Of a DNA stretch of 64,000 bases, positions 9,711 through 18,591 are shown one piece after another. Under the pieces are notes generated by a model that worked only from the letters and a program-made list of their open reading frames with translations, ran no database searches and was not told the DNA's origin. Source of the DNA: Burkholderia sp. BCC1644 (GTDB lineage: Bacteria; Pseudomonadota; Gammaproteobacteria; Burkholderiales; Burkholderiaceae); the NCBI RefSeq assembly GCF_902833225.1, contig NZ_CADFEI010000008.1:248001-312000 (forward strand), written 5' to 3'. Both the position numbers and the translations under genes were made by a program. How positions within the stretch are numbered: position 1 is the first letter of the stretch; every line of letters begins with the position of its first letter.

Positions 9711-11012
9711 ATGACCGCTTCCGCTTCCCGTCCCCTGCTCGGCTGCATCGCCGACGATTTCACCGGCGCGACCGATCTCGCGAACATGCTCGTCAAGAGC
9801 GGCATGCGCACCGTGCAGACGATCGGCGTGCCCGCCGACGGCGCCGCAGCCGACACGCCAATCGATGCCGACGCGATCGTCGTCGCGCTGAAGTCGCGCA
9901 CGATCCCCGCGGCCGACGCCGTCGCGCAATCGCTCGCCGCGTACGAATGGCTGCGCGCGCAAGGCTGTCGCCAGTTTTTCTTCAAGTACTGCTCGACGTT
10001 CGACTCGACCGACGCGGGCAACATCGGGCCGGTGGCCGACGCGCTGCTCGACGCGGCCGGCGGCGGCTTCACGATCGCGTGCCCGGCGTTCCCGGAGAAC
10101 GGCCGCACGATCTATCGCGGCCACCTGTTCGTCGGCGACGTGCTGCTGAACGAATCGGGAATGGAGAACCACCCGCTCACGCCGATGAAGGACGCGAACC
10201 TCGTGCGCGTGCTGCAGCAGCAGACGAAGTCGGCGGTCGGCCTGATTCGCTACGACACGATCGCGCTGGGCGCGGCCGCCGTGCGCACGCGGATCGAGCA
10301 GCTGCGCGCGGAAGGCGCGCGCTTCGCGATCGCCGACGCGCTGTCGGACCGCGACCTCTACGTGCTCGGCGAAGCGTGCGCGGGCCTGCCGCTCGTCACC
10401 GGCGGCTCGGGCATCGCGCTCGGCCTGCCCGCGAATTTCCGCCGCGCGGAGCAACTGCCCGAGCGTGACAACGCGGCATCGCTGCCGCGCCTCGACGGGC
10501 TGTCTGCCGTGCTCGCCGGCAGCGCGTCGAAAGCCACCAACGCGCAGGTCGCCGCGTGGCGCGCGACGCGGCCGAGCTTCCGCATCGATCCGCTCGCGGC
10601 GTCGCGTGGCGAACCCGTCGTCGACCAGGCGCTCGCCTTCGCGCGCTCGCACCTGCCGCAACCCGTGCTGATCTACGCGACCGCGACGCCCGACGAAGTC
10701 AAGGCCGTGCAGCAAACGCTCGGCGTCGCAGCGGCCGGCCATCTCGTCGAAAGCACGCTCGCGGCGATCGCACGCGGCCTGCGCGAACTCGGCGTGCGCA
10801 AGTTCGTCGTCGCCGGCGGCGAGACGTCCGGTGCGGTCGTACAGGCGCTCGACGTGAAGTCGCTGCAGATCGGCGCGCAGATCGATCCGGGCGTGCCGGC
10901 CACGGCCACCATCGACGCGCGGCCGCTCGGCCTTGCGCTGAAATCCGGCAACTTCGGCACGACCGACTTTTTCGACAAGGCGCTGCGCGCGCTGGACGGA
11001 GCCGCACGATGA
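9711..11012 (+). CDS. otnK: 3-oxo-tetronate kinase (DUF1537/four-carbon acid sugar kinase family)
   Basis: Phosphorylates 3-oxo-tetronate to 3-oxo-tetronate 4-phosphate with ATP. The 433-residue protein shows the family's N-terminal substrate domain, with LGCIADDFTGATDLANMLVKSG near residue 9 (ADDFTGATD is the signature), and a C-terminal nucleotide domain with VVAGGETSGAVVQAL near residue 366. It is 19 bases after ltnD, and its stop overlaps the otnC start (ATGA), so translation is coupled. The DUF1537 family was assigned acid-sugar kinase activity in published work, and this neighbourhood matches the tetronate cluster type. Confidence 0.92.
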   Translation: MTASASRPLLGCIADDFTGATDLANMLVKSGMRTVQTIGVPADGAAADTPIDADAIVVALKSRTIPAADAVAQSLAAYEWLRAQGCRQFFFKYCSTFDSTDAGNIGPVADALLDAAGGGFTIACPAFPENGRTIYRGHLFVGDVLLNESGMENHPLTPMKDANLVRVLQQQTKSAVGLIRYDTIALGAAAVRTRIEQLRAEGARFAIADALSDRDLYVLGEACAGLPLVTGGSGIALGLPANFRRAEQLPERDNAASLPRLDGLSAVLAGSASKATNAQVAAWRATRPSFRIDPLAASRGEPVVDQALAFARSHLPQPVLIYATATPDEVKAVQQTLGVAAAGHLVESTLAAIARGLRELGVRKFVVAGGETSGAVVQALDVKSLQIGAQIDPGVPATATIDARPLGLALKSGNFGTTDFFDKALRALDGAAR

Positions 11013-11647
11013 GCGACGAAGCGAAACTGCGCGAAGAGATTTGCGTGGTCGGCGCGAGCCTGTATGCGCGCGGCCATGCGGTCGGCAGCGCCGGCAACAT
11101 CAGTGCGCGCCTGGCTGACGGCTGGCTCATCACGCCGACCGACGCGTGCCTCGGCCGGCTCGACCCGAACGACATCGCGAAAGTCGGCACGGACGGCCAG
11201 CCGGTATCCGGCGGCAAGCCGTCGAAGACACTCGCGCTGCATCGCGGCATCTATGCGCGCAACGCGGAAGCGAACGGCGTCGTCCACACGCATTCGACGC
11301 ACCTCGTCGCGCTGACGCTGGCGGGCGTGTGGCGCGACACCGACGTGCTGCCGCCGATCACGCCGTACTACGTGATGAAGGTCGGCCACATTCCGCTGAT
11401 CCGCTACCGCCGCCCCGGCGATCCGGCCGTCGCGGCCGAAGTCGCGGCGCTGGCCGACCAGGTGCGCGGCGTGCTGCTCGATCGCCTCGGCCCCGTGATG
11501 TGGGGGCCGTCGGTATCACACGCGTCGTATGCGCTCGAGGAACTCGAGGAAACCGCGCGGCTGTGGCTGATGACGCAGCCGAAGCCCGAGCCGCTGTCCG
11601 AAGCCGCGCTCGACGAACTGCGCGAGACCTTCGGCGCGCGCTGGTAA
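11009..11647 (+). CDS. otnC: 3-oxo-tetronate 4-phosphate decarboxylase (class II aldolase family)
   Basis: Zinc-dependent class II aldolase/adducin-fold protein (212 residues) that decarboxylates 3-oxo-tetronate 4-phosphate to dihydroxyacetone phosphate. Visible landmarks are GSAGNISAR (residues 26-34, substrate phosphate loop), ITPTDACLG, and the metal-binding VVHTHSTHLVAL (about 90-101). Translation is coupled to otnK by a 4-base overlap. Related enzymes include L-fuculose-phosphate aldolase; the pathway context decides the call. Confidence 0.9.
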   Translation: MSDEAKLREEICVVGASLYARGHAVGSAGNISARLADGWLITPTDACLGRLDPNDIAKVGTDGQPVSGGKPSKTLALHRGIYARNAEANGVVHTHSTHLVALTLAGVWRDTDVLPPITPYYVMKVGHIPLIRYRRPGDPAVAAEVAALADQVRGVLLDRLGPVMWGPSVSHASYALEELEETARLWLMTQPKPEPLSEAALDELRETFGARW

Positions 11648-11768
11648 CCCGACGCGCGCGTCACGCACCGATTCCCATGCCCGCCGTGTGCGCGGGCCCT
11701 TCCGTCAGCACACACACACGATCCGGCGGCGTACGCGCCGCCGGCACACGATATTCATGGAGACGACG

Positions 11769-13094
11769 ATGACTGCTCTCGACGCGGCCGCAGGCCGCTC
11801 GCCCGCCGCGCCCGCCCATGCGGCCGAACTCGACCGCACCTACAAGAAAGTGTTCTGGCGCATCGTGCCGTTCCTGATGCTCTGCTACGTGGTCGCGTAT
11901 CTCGACCGCGTCAACGTCGGCTTCGCCAAGCTGCAGATGTCGCAGGATCTCGCGTTCAGCGAAACCGTGTTCGGGCTCGGCGCGGGCATTTTCTTCCTCG
12001 GCTATTTCCTGTTCGAGCTGCCGAGCAACATGCTGATGCACCGCCTCGGCGCACGCATCTGGATCGCGCGGATCATGATCACGTGGGGCCTGCTGTCCGC
12101 GCTGTTCGCGTTCGTGAAGACGCCGACGCAGTTCTACGTGCTGCGCTTCCTGCTCGGCCTCGCGGAAGCCGGCTTCTATCCGGGCGTGATCCTGTACCTC
12201 ACGTACTGGTTCCCGTCGCATCGCCGCGCGAAGATCATCGCGGTGTTCATGTCCGCGATTCCCGTGTCGGGCATCTTCGGCAACCCGCTGTCGGGCTGGA
12301 TCATGGAGCGCTTCCACGGCGGCTCGGGCTTCCACGGCTGGCAATGGATGTTCATGATCGAAGCCGTGCCGGCCGTGCTCGTCGGCATCGCGACGATCCT
12401 GTATCTCGACAACAGCATCCGCAGCGCGAAGTGGCTCGACGAGCGCGAGAAGCAGCTCCTCGAGGACGAGATCGCCGCGCAACCGCAGGAACAGCAGAAG
12501 CACGGCCATTCGCTGAAGGCCGTGTTCTCGGACCCGCGCATGTGGTGGATGTCGCTGATCTACTTCGCATTCGTCACGGGCCAGTACGGCCTCACGTTCT
12601 GGATGCCGACGCTCGTGAAATCGACCGGCATCACCGATACGCTCCAGATCGGCCTGCTGTCGGCGATTCCGTTCGTCGTCGCGATCGTCGTGATGAACCT
12701 GTTCGGCCACAGCGCGGACAAGCGCCGCGAACGCCGCTGGCACCTGATCGTGCCGGCGCTGATGGGCGCGGTCGGGTTTGCGGTCGCCGCGTCGTACTCG
12801 CACAATACGGCGGTGTCGATCGTGTTCCTGTCGCTCGCGGCAGGCGGCGTGCTGACCTGCGCGCCGCTGTTCTGGTCGCTGCCGACCGCGTTCCTCGCGG
12901 GTTCCGCGGCCGCCGCCGGGATCGCGATCATCAACTCGGTCGGCAACCTCGCCGGGTTCGCGAGCCCGTACGTGATCGGCTACCTGAAGGACGTCACGCA
13001 CAGCACGTCGTCCGGCATGTACGTGCTGGCCGCGATGCTCGTGATCGGCGCGATCGCCGTGTGGCTCACGCCCGCGAAACTCGTGAACCGCTGA
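11769..13094 (+). CDS. MFS transporter, probable tetronate/sugar-acid uptake (anion:cation symporter type)
   Basis: A 441-residue inner-membrane permease with about 12 hydrophobic helices. The segment FLMLCYVVAYLDRVNVGFAK near residue 33 is typical of the anion:cation symporter subfamily, which takes up tartrate, phthalate and sugar acids. Later segments include GLAEAGFYPGVILYLTYWFP and TFWMPTLVKSTG. The ATG at 11769 is preferred over the one at 11757 because GGAG at 11759-11762 is spaced correctly for it. Lying inside the tetronate operon, it most likely imports threonate and/or erythronate. Confidence 0.88.
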   Translation: MTALDAAAGRSPAAPAHAAELDRTYKKVFWRIVPFLMLCYVVAYLDRVNVGFAKLQMSQDLAFSETVFGLGAGIFFLGYFLFELPSNMLMHRLGARIWIARIMITWGLLSALFAFVKTPTQFYVLRFLLGLAEAGFYPGVILYLTYWFPSHRRAKIIAVFMSAIPVSGIFGNPLSGWIMERFHGGSGFHGWQWMFMIEAVPAVLVGIATILYLDNSIRSAKWLDEREKQLLEDEIAAQPQEQQKHGHSLKAVFSDPRMWWMSLIYFAFVTGQYGLTFWMPTLVKSTGITDTLQIGLLSAIPFVVAIVVMNLFGHSADKRRERRWHLIVPALMGAVGFAVAASYSHNTAVSIVFLSLAAGGVLTCAPLFWSLPTAFLAGSAAAAGIAIINSVGNLAGFASPYVIGYLKDVTHSTSSGMYVLAAMLVIGAIAVWLTPAKLVNR

Positions 13095-13163
13095 TCCGGC
13101 GAACTGCAGGATTCGACGCGGGGCGCCGTGCGCCCCGCCCCACTCATTCACAGGACCGCTGCC

Positions 13164-13940
13164 ATGCCACGCTTCGCTGCCAACCTCTCGATGATGTACA
13201 CCGAGCATGCGTTCCTCGAACGCTTCGCCGCTGCCTCGTACGACGGCTTCAAGGCCGTCGAGTACCTGTTCCCGTACGACTTCGCCGCCGAGGACATCCG
13301 CGCGCGCCTCGACGCGCACAACCTCGAACAGGCGCTGTTCAACGCGCCGCCGGGCGACTGGGCCGCGGGCGAACGCGGCATCGCGTCGCTGCCGGGCCGC
13401 GAGGACGAGTTCCGCCGCGGCATCGACCAGGCGCTCGACTATGCACGCGTGCTCGGCAACAAGAAGCTGCACGTGATGGCCGGCATGGTGCCGCCGGGCG
13501 CCGACCGCGCGCGCCATCGCGACACCTACCTCGCGAACCTGCGCCATGCGACGCAGGCCGCCGCCGCGCACGGCATCACGATCCTGATCGAGCCGATCAA
13601 CCAGCGCGACATGCCCGGTTACTTCCTGAGCCGCCAGGACGACGCGCAGGCGATCTGCGCGGAAGTCGGCGCGCCGAACCTGAAGGTGCAGTTCGACTGC
13701 TACCACTGCCAGATCGTCGAAGGCGATCTCGCAATGAAGCTCAAGCGCGATTTCGCGGGCATCGGCCACATCCAGATCGCCGGCGTGCCCGAACGCCACG
13801 AGCCGGATCTCGGCGAACTCAACTACCCGTACCTGTTCGCGTTGATCGACACGCTCGGCTACGACGGCTGGATCGGCTGCGAATACCGCCCGAAGGCCGG
13901 CACGTCGGAAGGGCTCGGCTGGGTCAAACCCTACCTGTAA
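13164..13940 (+). CDS. otnI: 2-oxo-tetronate isomerase (Hyi family)
   Basis: Isomerises 2-oxo-tetronate to 3-oxo-tetronate, connecting the dehydrogenase product to the kinase. It is a 258-residue TIM-barrel protein of the hydroxypyruvate isomerase family. Metal-site landmarks are [10 protein letters not shown] (Glu near residue 142), [26 protein letters not shown] and the C-terminal [16 protein letters not shown]. The start at 13164 ([15 protein letters not shown]) is chosen because family proteins begin with this motif; the upstream in-frame sequence is proline-rich intergenic DNA. Situated between the transporter and denD in the same operon. Confidence 0.9.
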   Translation: MPRFAANLSMMYTEHAFLERFAAASYDGFKAVEYLFPYDFAAEDIRARLDAHNLEQALFNAPPGDWAAGERGIASLPGREDEFRRGIDQALDYARVLGNKKLHVMAGMVPPGADRARHRDTYLANLRHATQAAAAHGITILIEPINQRDMPGYFLSRQDDAQAICAEVGAPNLKVQFDCYHCQIVEGDLAMKLKRDFAGIGHIQIAGVPERHEPDLGELNYPYLFALIDTLGYDGWIGCEYRPKAGTSEGLGWVKPYL

Positions 13941-13968
13941 TTCAAGCATTCCCAAGAGGGCAACGAAC

Positions 13969-14940
13969 ATGAAAGTACTGATCACCGGCGGCGCCGGCTT
14001 TCTCGGCCAGCGTCTCGCGCGCAAGCTGCTCGAGCGCGGCGAACTGACCGGCCCCGACGGCCGGACCGGCAAGATCGACGAGCTGGTGCTGCTCGACGTC
14101 GTCAAGGGCAGCGACTTCGGCGATGCGCGCGTGACGTCGATCGTCGGCGACATCGCCGATCGCGCGGTACTCGAAAGCGCGATCGACACGCAGACGGGCG
14201 CGATCTTCCACCTCGCGGCGATCGTCAGCGGGCAGGCCGAAGCCGATTTCGATCTCGGCATGCGGATCAACCTCGACGCATCGCGCACGCTGCTCGAAGT
14301 GTGCCGTGCACGCGGCCACCAGCCGCGCGTCGTGTTCACGAGCTCCGTCGCGGTTTATGGCGGCGCGCTGCCCGACGTCGTGCAGGACGACACCGCGCTG
14401 AATCCGCAATCGTCGTACGGCGCCGAGAAGGCGATCGCCGAGCTGCTGCTGTGCGACTACGCGCGGCGCGGCTTCGTCGACGGCCGCGTGTTGCGGCTGC
14501 CGACGATCAGCGTGCGGCCGGGCCGGCCGAACGCCGCGGCATCGTCGTTCGCGAGCGGCATCATCCGCGAGCCGCTGAACGGCGAGGAAAGCGTATGCCC
14601 GGTGCCCGGTTCGACGCGGCTGTGGCTGCTGTCGCCGCGCGGCGCGATCGAAGCGCTCGTCGCCGGTTGCGAGATCGACGGCGCGAAGCTCGGCAACAAG
14701 CGCGTCATCAACCTGCCGGGCCTGTCGGTCTCGGTCGACGAGATGATCGAAGCGCTGCGCGAAGTCGCGGGCGACGACGTCGTGAAGCGGATCCGTCATG
14801 CGCCCGACGAGCGTGTCGAGAAGATCGTCGGCAGCTGGCCGGGCCGCTGGGACACGTCGCGTGCGGAAGCACTCGGGCTGAAGGGCGATACGTCGTTCGC
14901 CGACGTGATCCGCAGCCATATCGCCGACGCACAGCGCTGA
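13969..14940 (+). CDS. denD: D-erythronate dehydrogenase (extended SDR family)
   Basis: NAD-dependent extended short-chain dehydrogenase (323 residues). In tetronate clusters DenD oxidises D-erythronate, giving the pathway a second entry beside L-threonate. It has the nucleotide motif ITGGAGFLGQRLA (residues 5-17), the SSVAVYGG strand, and the YxxxK catalytic pair in SSYGAEKAIAE (Tyr and Lys near residues 147 and 151). Last gene of the operon, 28 bases after otnI and convergent with the hpnL-like gene 28 bases further on; no terminator was visible in that gap. Confidence 0.88.
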   Translation: MKVLITGGAGFLGQRLARKLLERGELTGPDGRTGKIDELVLLDVVKGSDFGDARVTSIVGDIADRAVLESAIDTQTGAIFHLAAIVSGQAEADFDLGMRINLDASRTLLEVCRARGHQPRVVFTSSVAVYGGALPDVVQDDTALNPQSSYGAEKAIAELLLCDYARRGFVDGRVLRLPTISVRPGRPNAAASSFASGIIREPLNGEESVCPVPGSTRLWLLSPRGAIEALVAGCEIDGAKLGNKRVINLPGLSVSVDEMIEALREVAGDDVVKRIRHAPDERVEKIVGSWPGRWDTSRAEALGLKGDTSFADVIRSHIADAQR

Positions 14941-14968
14941 ATCGCGCGCCGCGTCGCACCCGGCTGCG

Positions 14969-16057
14969 TCAGCGCGGCCGGGGGGATTCCCCGATCGGTA
15001 ACGACGCGGGTTTCGTGCCGCCCGGCCGGTTCGACGAACCGGCCGCCCACTGCCACGCGAGCAGGCCCGGCAGATAGAACAGCAGGTCGCGCACGCGGCG
15101 GGCGCCCGCCAGTGCCAGGCAGGTCGGCGGGTCGAACCCGAGCAGCCCGCCGATCAGCACGAACCCGCCCTCCTGCACGCCCAGGCCGCCCGGCATCAGG
15201 AACGCGATGCTGCTCACGAGCTGGATCAGCGCCTCGATCGCCAGCGCCTGCGCAAAGGTCGGATCGGCGCCGAGAAAATACAGCGCCAGCCAGATTTCCA
15301 GCGCGTAGCCCGCGAACTGCAGCGTCTGCCAGATCCCCAGGTAGCGCACGACGACACCCGTCTTTCTCCAGATCAACCGGATCGACTGATCGGTACGCGC
15401 CGATTCGCCGACCAGCGCCACCACCTTGCCGCTCGTGACGCGGTTGAGCACGCGCATCGCGCGCTCGAATGGCCGCGCATGCTGCACCAGCGCGAACAGC
15501 AGCAGCACCGGCACCAGCGCGGCCATGCCGATCGCGAGGTTCCCGGCCACCCGCGCGGCATCGGACGATACGCGCTCGAGCACATAGCCGATCGCGACCA
15601 GCGCGAAGATCAACTGGCTGATCAGCGTCAGCTGCATGTCGGCGACGAGGCTCGCCACGGCGGTCGCCGGGCGCACGCCGGCCTGCCGCAGCAAGCCGAA
15701 CGACACGATCTCGCCGCCGATGCGCGCGACCGGCAGCAACCCGTTGATCGATTCACGGATCCACACGAGCTTCAGCATCGTCATGAACGACGGCCGGCGC
15801 GGGCCGCGAATCAGCATCCGCCAGTCCCACGCATTCGCGAGCATCGGCAGGATGTGCGCGAGCGCGGCGACCAGCAGCCCCGCGCCGGCGATCTGCAAGC
15901 GATGGAGGATATCCAGCGGATGCTCGCGCCAGATCAGCCACACCGCGAGCGCCAGCCCGCCGAGCGCCGCGGCGCGCCCTACATGCCGAAGCCGTGCGTC
16001 GCCGCGCGAGGCGCGCGGGTCCGCATGGGCGGCGTCGGGGTTCGTCCCGGTGGTCAT
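14969..16057 (-). CDS. hpnL: Flippase-like integral membrane protein (HpnL/UPF0104 family)
   Basis: Polytopic membrane protein of 362 residues, with roughly eight hydrophobic segments, in the lysylphosphatidylglycerol-synthetase-like flippase superfamily. Family landmarks are the polar motif VWIRESINGLLPVARIGGE (about residues 97-115) and FLMPGGLGVQEGGFVLIGGL (about 288-307). In hopanoid loci HpnL-type proteins accompany hopanoid tail-modifying enzymes. This gene overlaps the hpnI-like gene by 4 bases, which supports a hopanoid role. General flippase-like proteins of the superfamily remain an alternative. Confidence 0.72.
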   Translation of the reverse strand: MTTGTNPDAAHADPRASRGDARLRHVGRAAALGGLALAVWLIWREHPLDILHRLQIAGAGLLVAALAHILPMLANAWDWRMLIRGPRRPSFMTMLKLVWIRESINGLLPVARIGGEIVSFGLLRQAGVRPATAVASLVADMQLTLISQLIFALVAIGYVLERVSSDAARVAGNLAIGMAALVPVLLLFALVQHARPFERAMRVLNRVTSGKVVALVGESARTDQSIRLIWRKTGVVVRYLGIWQTLQFAGYALEIWLALYFLGADPTFAQALAIEALIQLVSSIAFLMPGGLGVQEGGFVLIGGLLGFDPPTCLALAGARRVRDLLFYLPGLLAWQWAAGSSNRPGGTKPASLPIGESPRPR

Positions 16058-17223
16058 GATTCACCTGCCGGCGACAGCAGGCCTTCCCGGTCGACGCGAA
16101 AACGCGTGCCGCGCCACACGACGTGCGACGAGAAGAAGCTCGATACGAACACCAGGAACTGCAGGAGATCGACGAACGGCAGCCAGAATGCGCCGCGCAG
16201 GCCGGCGCCGGTCGCGCGGCTCGTTTTCACCATCAGCAGCGCCCGCGCGAAAAGCGCCGCGACCGCCAGCGCGCACGCGGCGGGCGCGCCGCCGGAGAAC
16301 AGCAGCGCCAGCAACGCGAGCGGCAGCGGGTGCATCAGCACCGACCCCGCATGACCGAGCCGGTCCGCCGCGCGAATCGTGCAGCTCCAGCGCAATTCGT
16401 GTGCGTACAACCGGGCGAACGTCTCTTCGACACACGCATGTCCGACGACGAACGGCGGAATGACGACCTGTGCGCCCGCCTGCCGCACCGCTTCGCCGAG
16501 CGCGTGATCTTCCGCCAGGTGATGCGCGAAACGCGCCAGCCCGCCGATGCGTTCGAGCGTCTCGCGCGTGATCGCAATCGTCTGCCCGAAGCACGGCCGC
16601 GCGCGCCCGATGAAGAGCCCGGTGATCACGCCCGGCAGGAAATGGTAGTTCGTCATCGCGACGGCGACTCCGGGCCAGAAACCCGGCGATGCGACGCCGC
16701 GATACACGCTCGTCACGATGCCGACATCCGGCTGCTGTAACGCGCCGACGACGGCGCGCAGATAATCGCGCTCGACCACCACGTCGCTGTCGGCGAGGCA
16801 GAGCACCGAATGCTCCGCGTGTTCGAGCATGTTCACGAGATTGGCGATCTTGCGGTTCGGCCCGTACAGCCGCGCATCGGCCACGACCTTGATGTTTGCG
16901 TCCGGGTAGCGTGCGCGCAGCGTCTCGACGGCCGCCAGTGCGGCGTCGCACGCATCGTGCACGCCGAACAGGTGCTGGACCGGCCCGGGATAATCTTGCA
17001 CGAAGTAGCTTTCGAGATGCTGTACGAGATCCCATTCGTCGCCGTGCAGCGGCTTCGCGACGGTGACGCCCGGAAACGCGCGCGGCTCCGCCGCCGCCCG
17101 CGAAAAGAACCGGCCGACCAGCACGCTGGCCGTGATCGTGTAAGCAATGCCCAGCAACACGCCCAGCCCGCAGACGATCGACATAGCGCCGGCCAGCGCG
17201 TGCAGCACATGCAGCAAAACCAT
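16054..17223 (-). CDS. hpnI: Hopanoid biosynthesis-associated glycosyltransferase
   Basis: GT2-type membrane glycosyltransferase (389 residues). HpnI adds N-acetylglucosamine to bacteriohopanetetrol precursors in the family's known pathway. It has an N-terminal membrane helix (residues 1-28), VTVAKPLHGDEWDL, the donor-metal motif LADSDVV, the acceptor-region DHALGEAVR, and the LRWSCTIR variant of the family QxxRW box, followed by C-terminal helices. Start 17223 (MVLLHVLHALAG) was chosen over upstream extensions because it begins with the membrane helix. No squalene-hopene cyclase is in the window, so the main hpn cluster must lie elsewhere. Confidence 0.82.
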   Translation of the reverse strand: MVLLHVLHALAGAMSIVCGLGVLLGIAYTITASVLVGRFFSRAAAEPRAFPGVTVAKPLHGDEWDLVQHLESYFVQDYPGPVQHLFGVHDACDAALAAVETLRARYPDANIKVVADARLYGPNRKIANLVNMLEHAEHSVLCLADSDVVVERDYLRAVVGALQQPDVGIVTSVYRGVASPGFWPGVAVAMTNYHFLPGVITGLFIGRARPCFGQTIAITRETLERIGGLARFAHHLAEDHALGEAVRQAGAQVVIPPFVVGHACVEETFARLYAHELRWSCTIRAADRLGHAGSVLMHPLPLALLALLFSGGAPAACALAVAALFARALLMVKTSRATGAGLRGAFWLPFVDLLQFLVFVSSFFSSHVVWRGTRFRVDREGLLSPAGES

Positions 17224-17285
17224 GCTTCTCCCCAGTGGTGACCCGTACGACCGCGACGCCCGGGAACGGCCGCGCGCACGCGGGC

Positions 17286-17636
17286 TCACCCGTGCGCGCC
17301 GCCGTACCGGTTCCCGTTGAGCCGGATATGAAGGACGACCAAGCGACGATACGCGCAATCAGATGACACAACTACCGTGCGGCGATCGATTCCGGTCACG
17401 CGCACGTAGCCGCATGCCACCGCGGCCTTGAACGCCGCGCCGGCAAGCTTACGGGCTGACAGGATCGCGGTGGCGACCGCCACGACGATCCAGATGCGAA
17501 ACGTCATCGTGGTGAAAAATGCTTCGGGTACGCGCCATGCAAGCAGCGAAACCAGCACGAAACACTGGATGAACATGCCGGCCAGTGCGGCGATCAGCAG
17601 GTGGGCGCGCCATCGCTCGATCGTCGAGGGTGCCAT
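17286..17636 (-). CDS. Small two-helix membrane protein of unknown function
   Basis: Open frame of 116 residues starting MAPSTIERWRAHLLIAAL, with two hydrophobic segments: about residues 13-35, and about 44-75 including FRIWIVVAVATAILSA. GGAGG lies 10 bases upstream of the ATG at 17636. It is 62 bases upstream of hpnI on the same strand and could belong to that unit. I do not recognise the family. Coding status is supported only by the membrane-protein-like pattern and the ribosome site. Confidence 0.45.
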   Translation of the reverse strand: MAPSTIERWRAHLLIAALAGMFIQCFVLVSLLAWRVPEAFFTTMTFRIWIVVAVATAILSARKLAGAAFKAAVACGYVRVTGIDRRTVVVSSDCAYRRLVVLHIRLNGNRYGGAHG

Positions 17637-17819
17637 CAGGAATGAACCTCCCGTACGGGCGACACGCATCGACCGTAGGTCGATCGAAAGGGTCGCGGAT
17701 TGGCGGGCGGGCCCATCCGGCTCGTGCCGGAGGCGCCCGACCCGGTTCGGGATCAGGGAATGCGGAGAATCACCCGAGAAATGTTGTGGCCGATGGTAGC
17801 GGGATTGCCGGCGCCAAAC

Positions 17820-17835
17820 CTTAAGCGTTCTTCAG
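17820..17835. promoter_or_regulatory. QseB/PmrA-like direct-repeat box upstream of the two-component operon
   Basis: CTTAAG (17820-17825) and CTTCAG (17830-17835) form an imperfect direct repeat. TTAA-type words are scarce in this GC-rich DNA, and the OmpR-type regulators of the PmrA/QseB group bind TTAAG-like direct repeats. The period here is 10 rather than the usual 11 bases, which weakens the call. It lies 97 bases before the response regulator start. Confidence 0.35.
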
Positions 17836-17931
17836 AATCGCGCGGCATTCGAACGGGGCCCGATTACATTCCGTTGCACGGCGCGCGCGGTCGGGCTCGT
17901 ACAATCGCGGATGCCTGCACACGAATCGACC

Positions 17932-18591
17932 ATGCGACTCCTCCTTGTTGAAGACGACGACCTGATCGGCAGCGGCCTCGAGATCAGCCTCGGCCAGGCC
18001 GGCTATCACGTCGACTGGTTGCGCGACGGTCACGCGGCCGCCGCCGCGCTCGCGACGACGCGCTTCGCGCTCGTCGTGCTCGATCTCGGCCTGCCCGGGA
18101 AATCGGGAACGGAACTGCTGCGCGCGCTGCGCGATGCGGGCGATACGGTCCCCGTGCTGGTGCTGACCGCGCGTGGCACCGTGGCCGACCGCGTCCGCGG
18201 CCTCGACGACGGCGCGGACGACTATCTCGCGAAACCGTTCGAGCTGTCCGAGGTGCTCGCCCGCTGTCGCGCGCTCGTGCGACGCTCGCAGGGCCGGGCC
18301 GGCGATGAAATCGTGTGGCGTGACATCACGATCGACCTGACCGCGCATACGGTGACGCGCGATGCGTCGCGCATCGCACTCACGTCGCGCGAGTGGGCGA
18401 TCCTCGTTCAGCTCGTCGGCCACCCGGGCGTGCCGCAGTCGCGCGCACGCCTCGAGGACAGCCTGTACGGCTGGCAGGAAGGTATCGAAAGCAACGCGAT
18501 CGAGGTCCATGTTTCGAACCTGCGCAAGAAGCTCGGCGCGGAACTGATCCGCACCGTCCGCGGCATCGGCTACGTCGTCGATCTCCAATGA
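17932..18591 (+). CDS. OmpR-family response regulator (QseB/PmrA-like)
   Basis: A 219-residue DNA-binding response regulator. The receiver domain has the acidic pocket EDDD (residues 7-10), phospho-acceptor Asp51 in VVLDLGLPG, Thr79 and Lys101 (LAKPFE). The C-terminal winged helix includes LTSREWAIL and NAIEVHVSNLRKKLG, the QseB/PmrA/TctD pattern. It overlaps its sensor kinase by 4 bases. The ATG at 17932 is used because MRLLLVEDD is the canonical start; an ATG at 17911 in the same frame would add seven residues. Inputs are unknown. Confidence 0.92.
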   Translation: MRLLLVEDDDLIGSGLEISLGQAGYHVDWLRDGHAAAAALATTRFALVVLDLGLPGKSGTELLRALRDAGDTVPVLVLTARGTVADRVRGLDDGADDYLAKPFELSEVLARCRALVRRSQGRAGDEIVWRDITIDLTAHTVTRDASRIALTSREWAILVQLVGHPGVPQSRARLEDSLYGWQEGIESNAIEVHVSNLRKKLGAELIRTVRGIGYVVDLQ

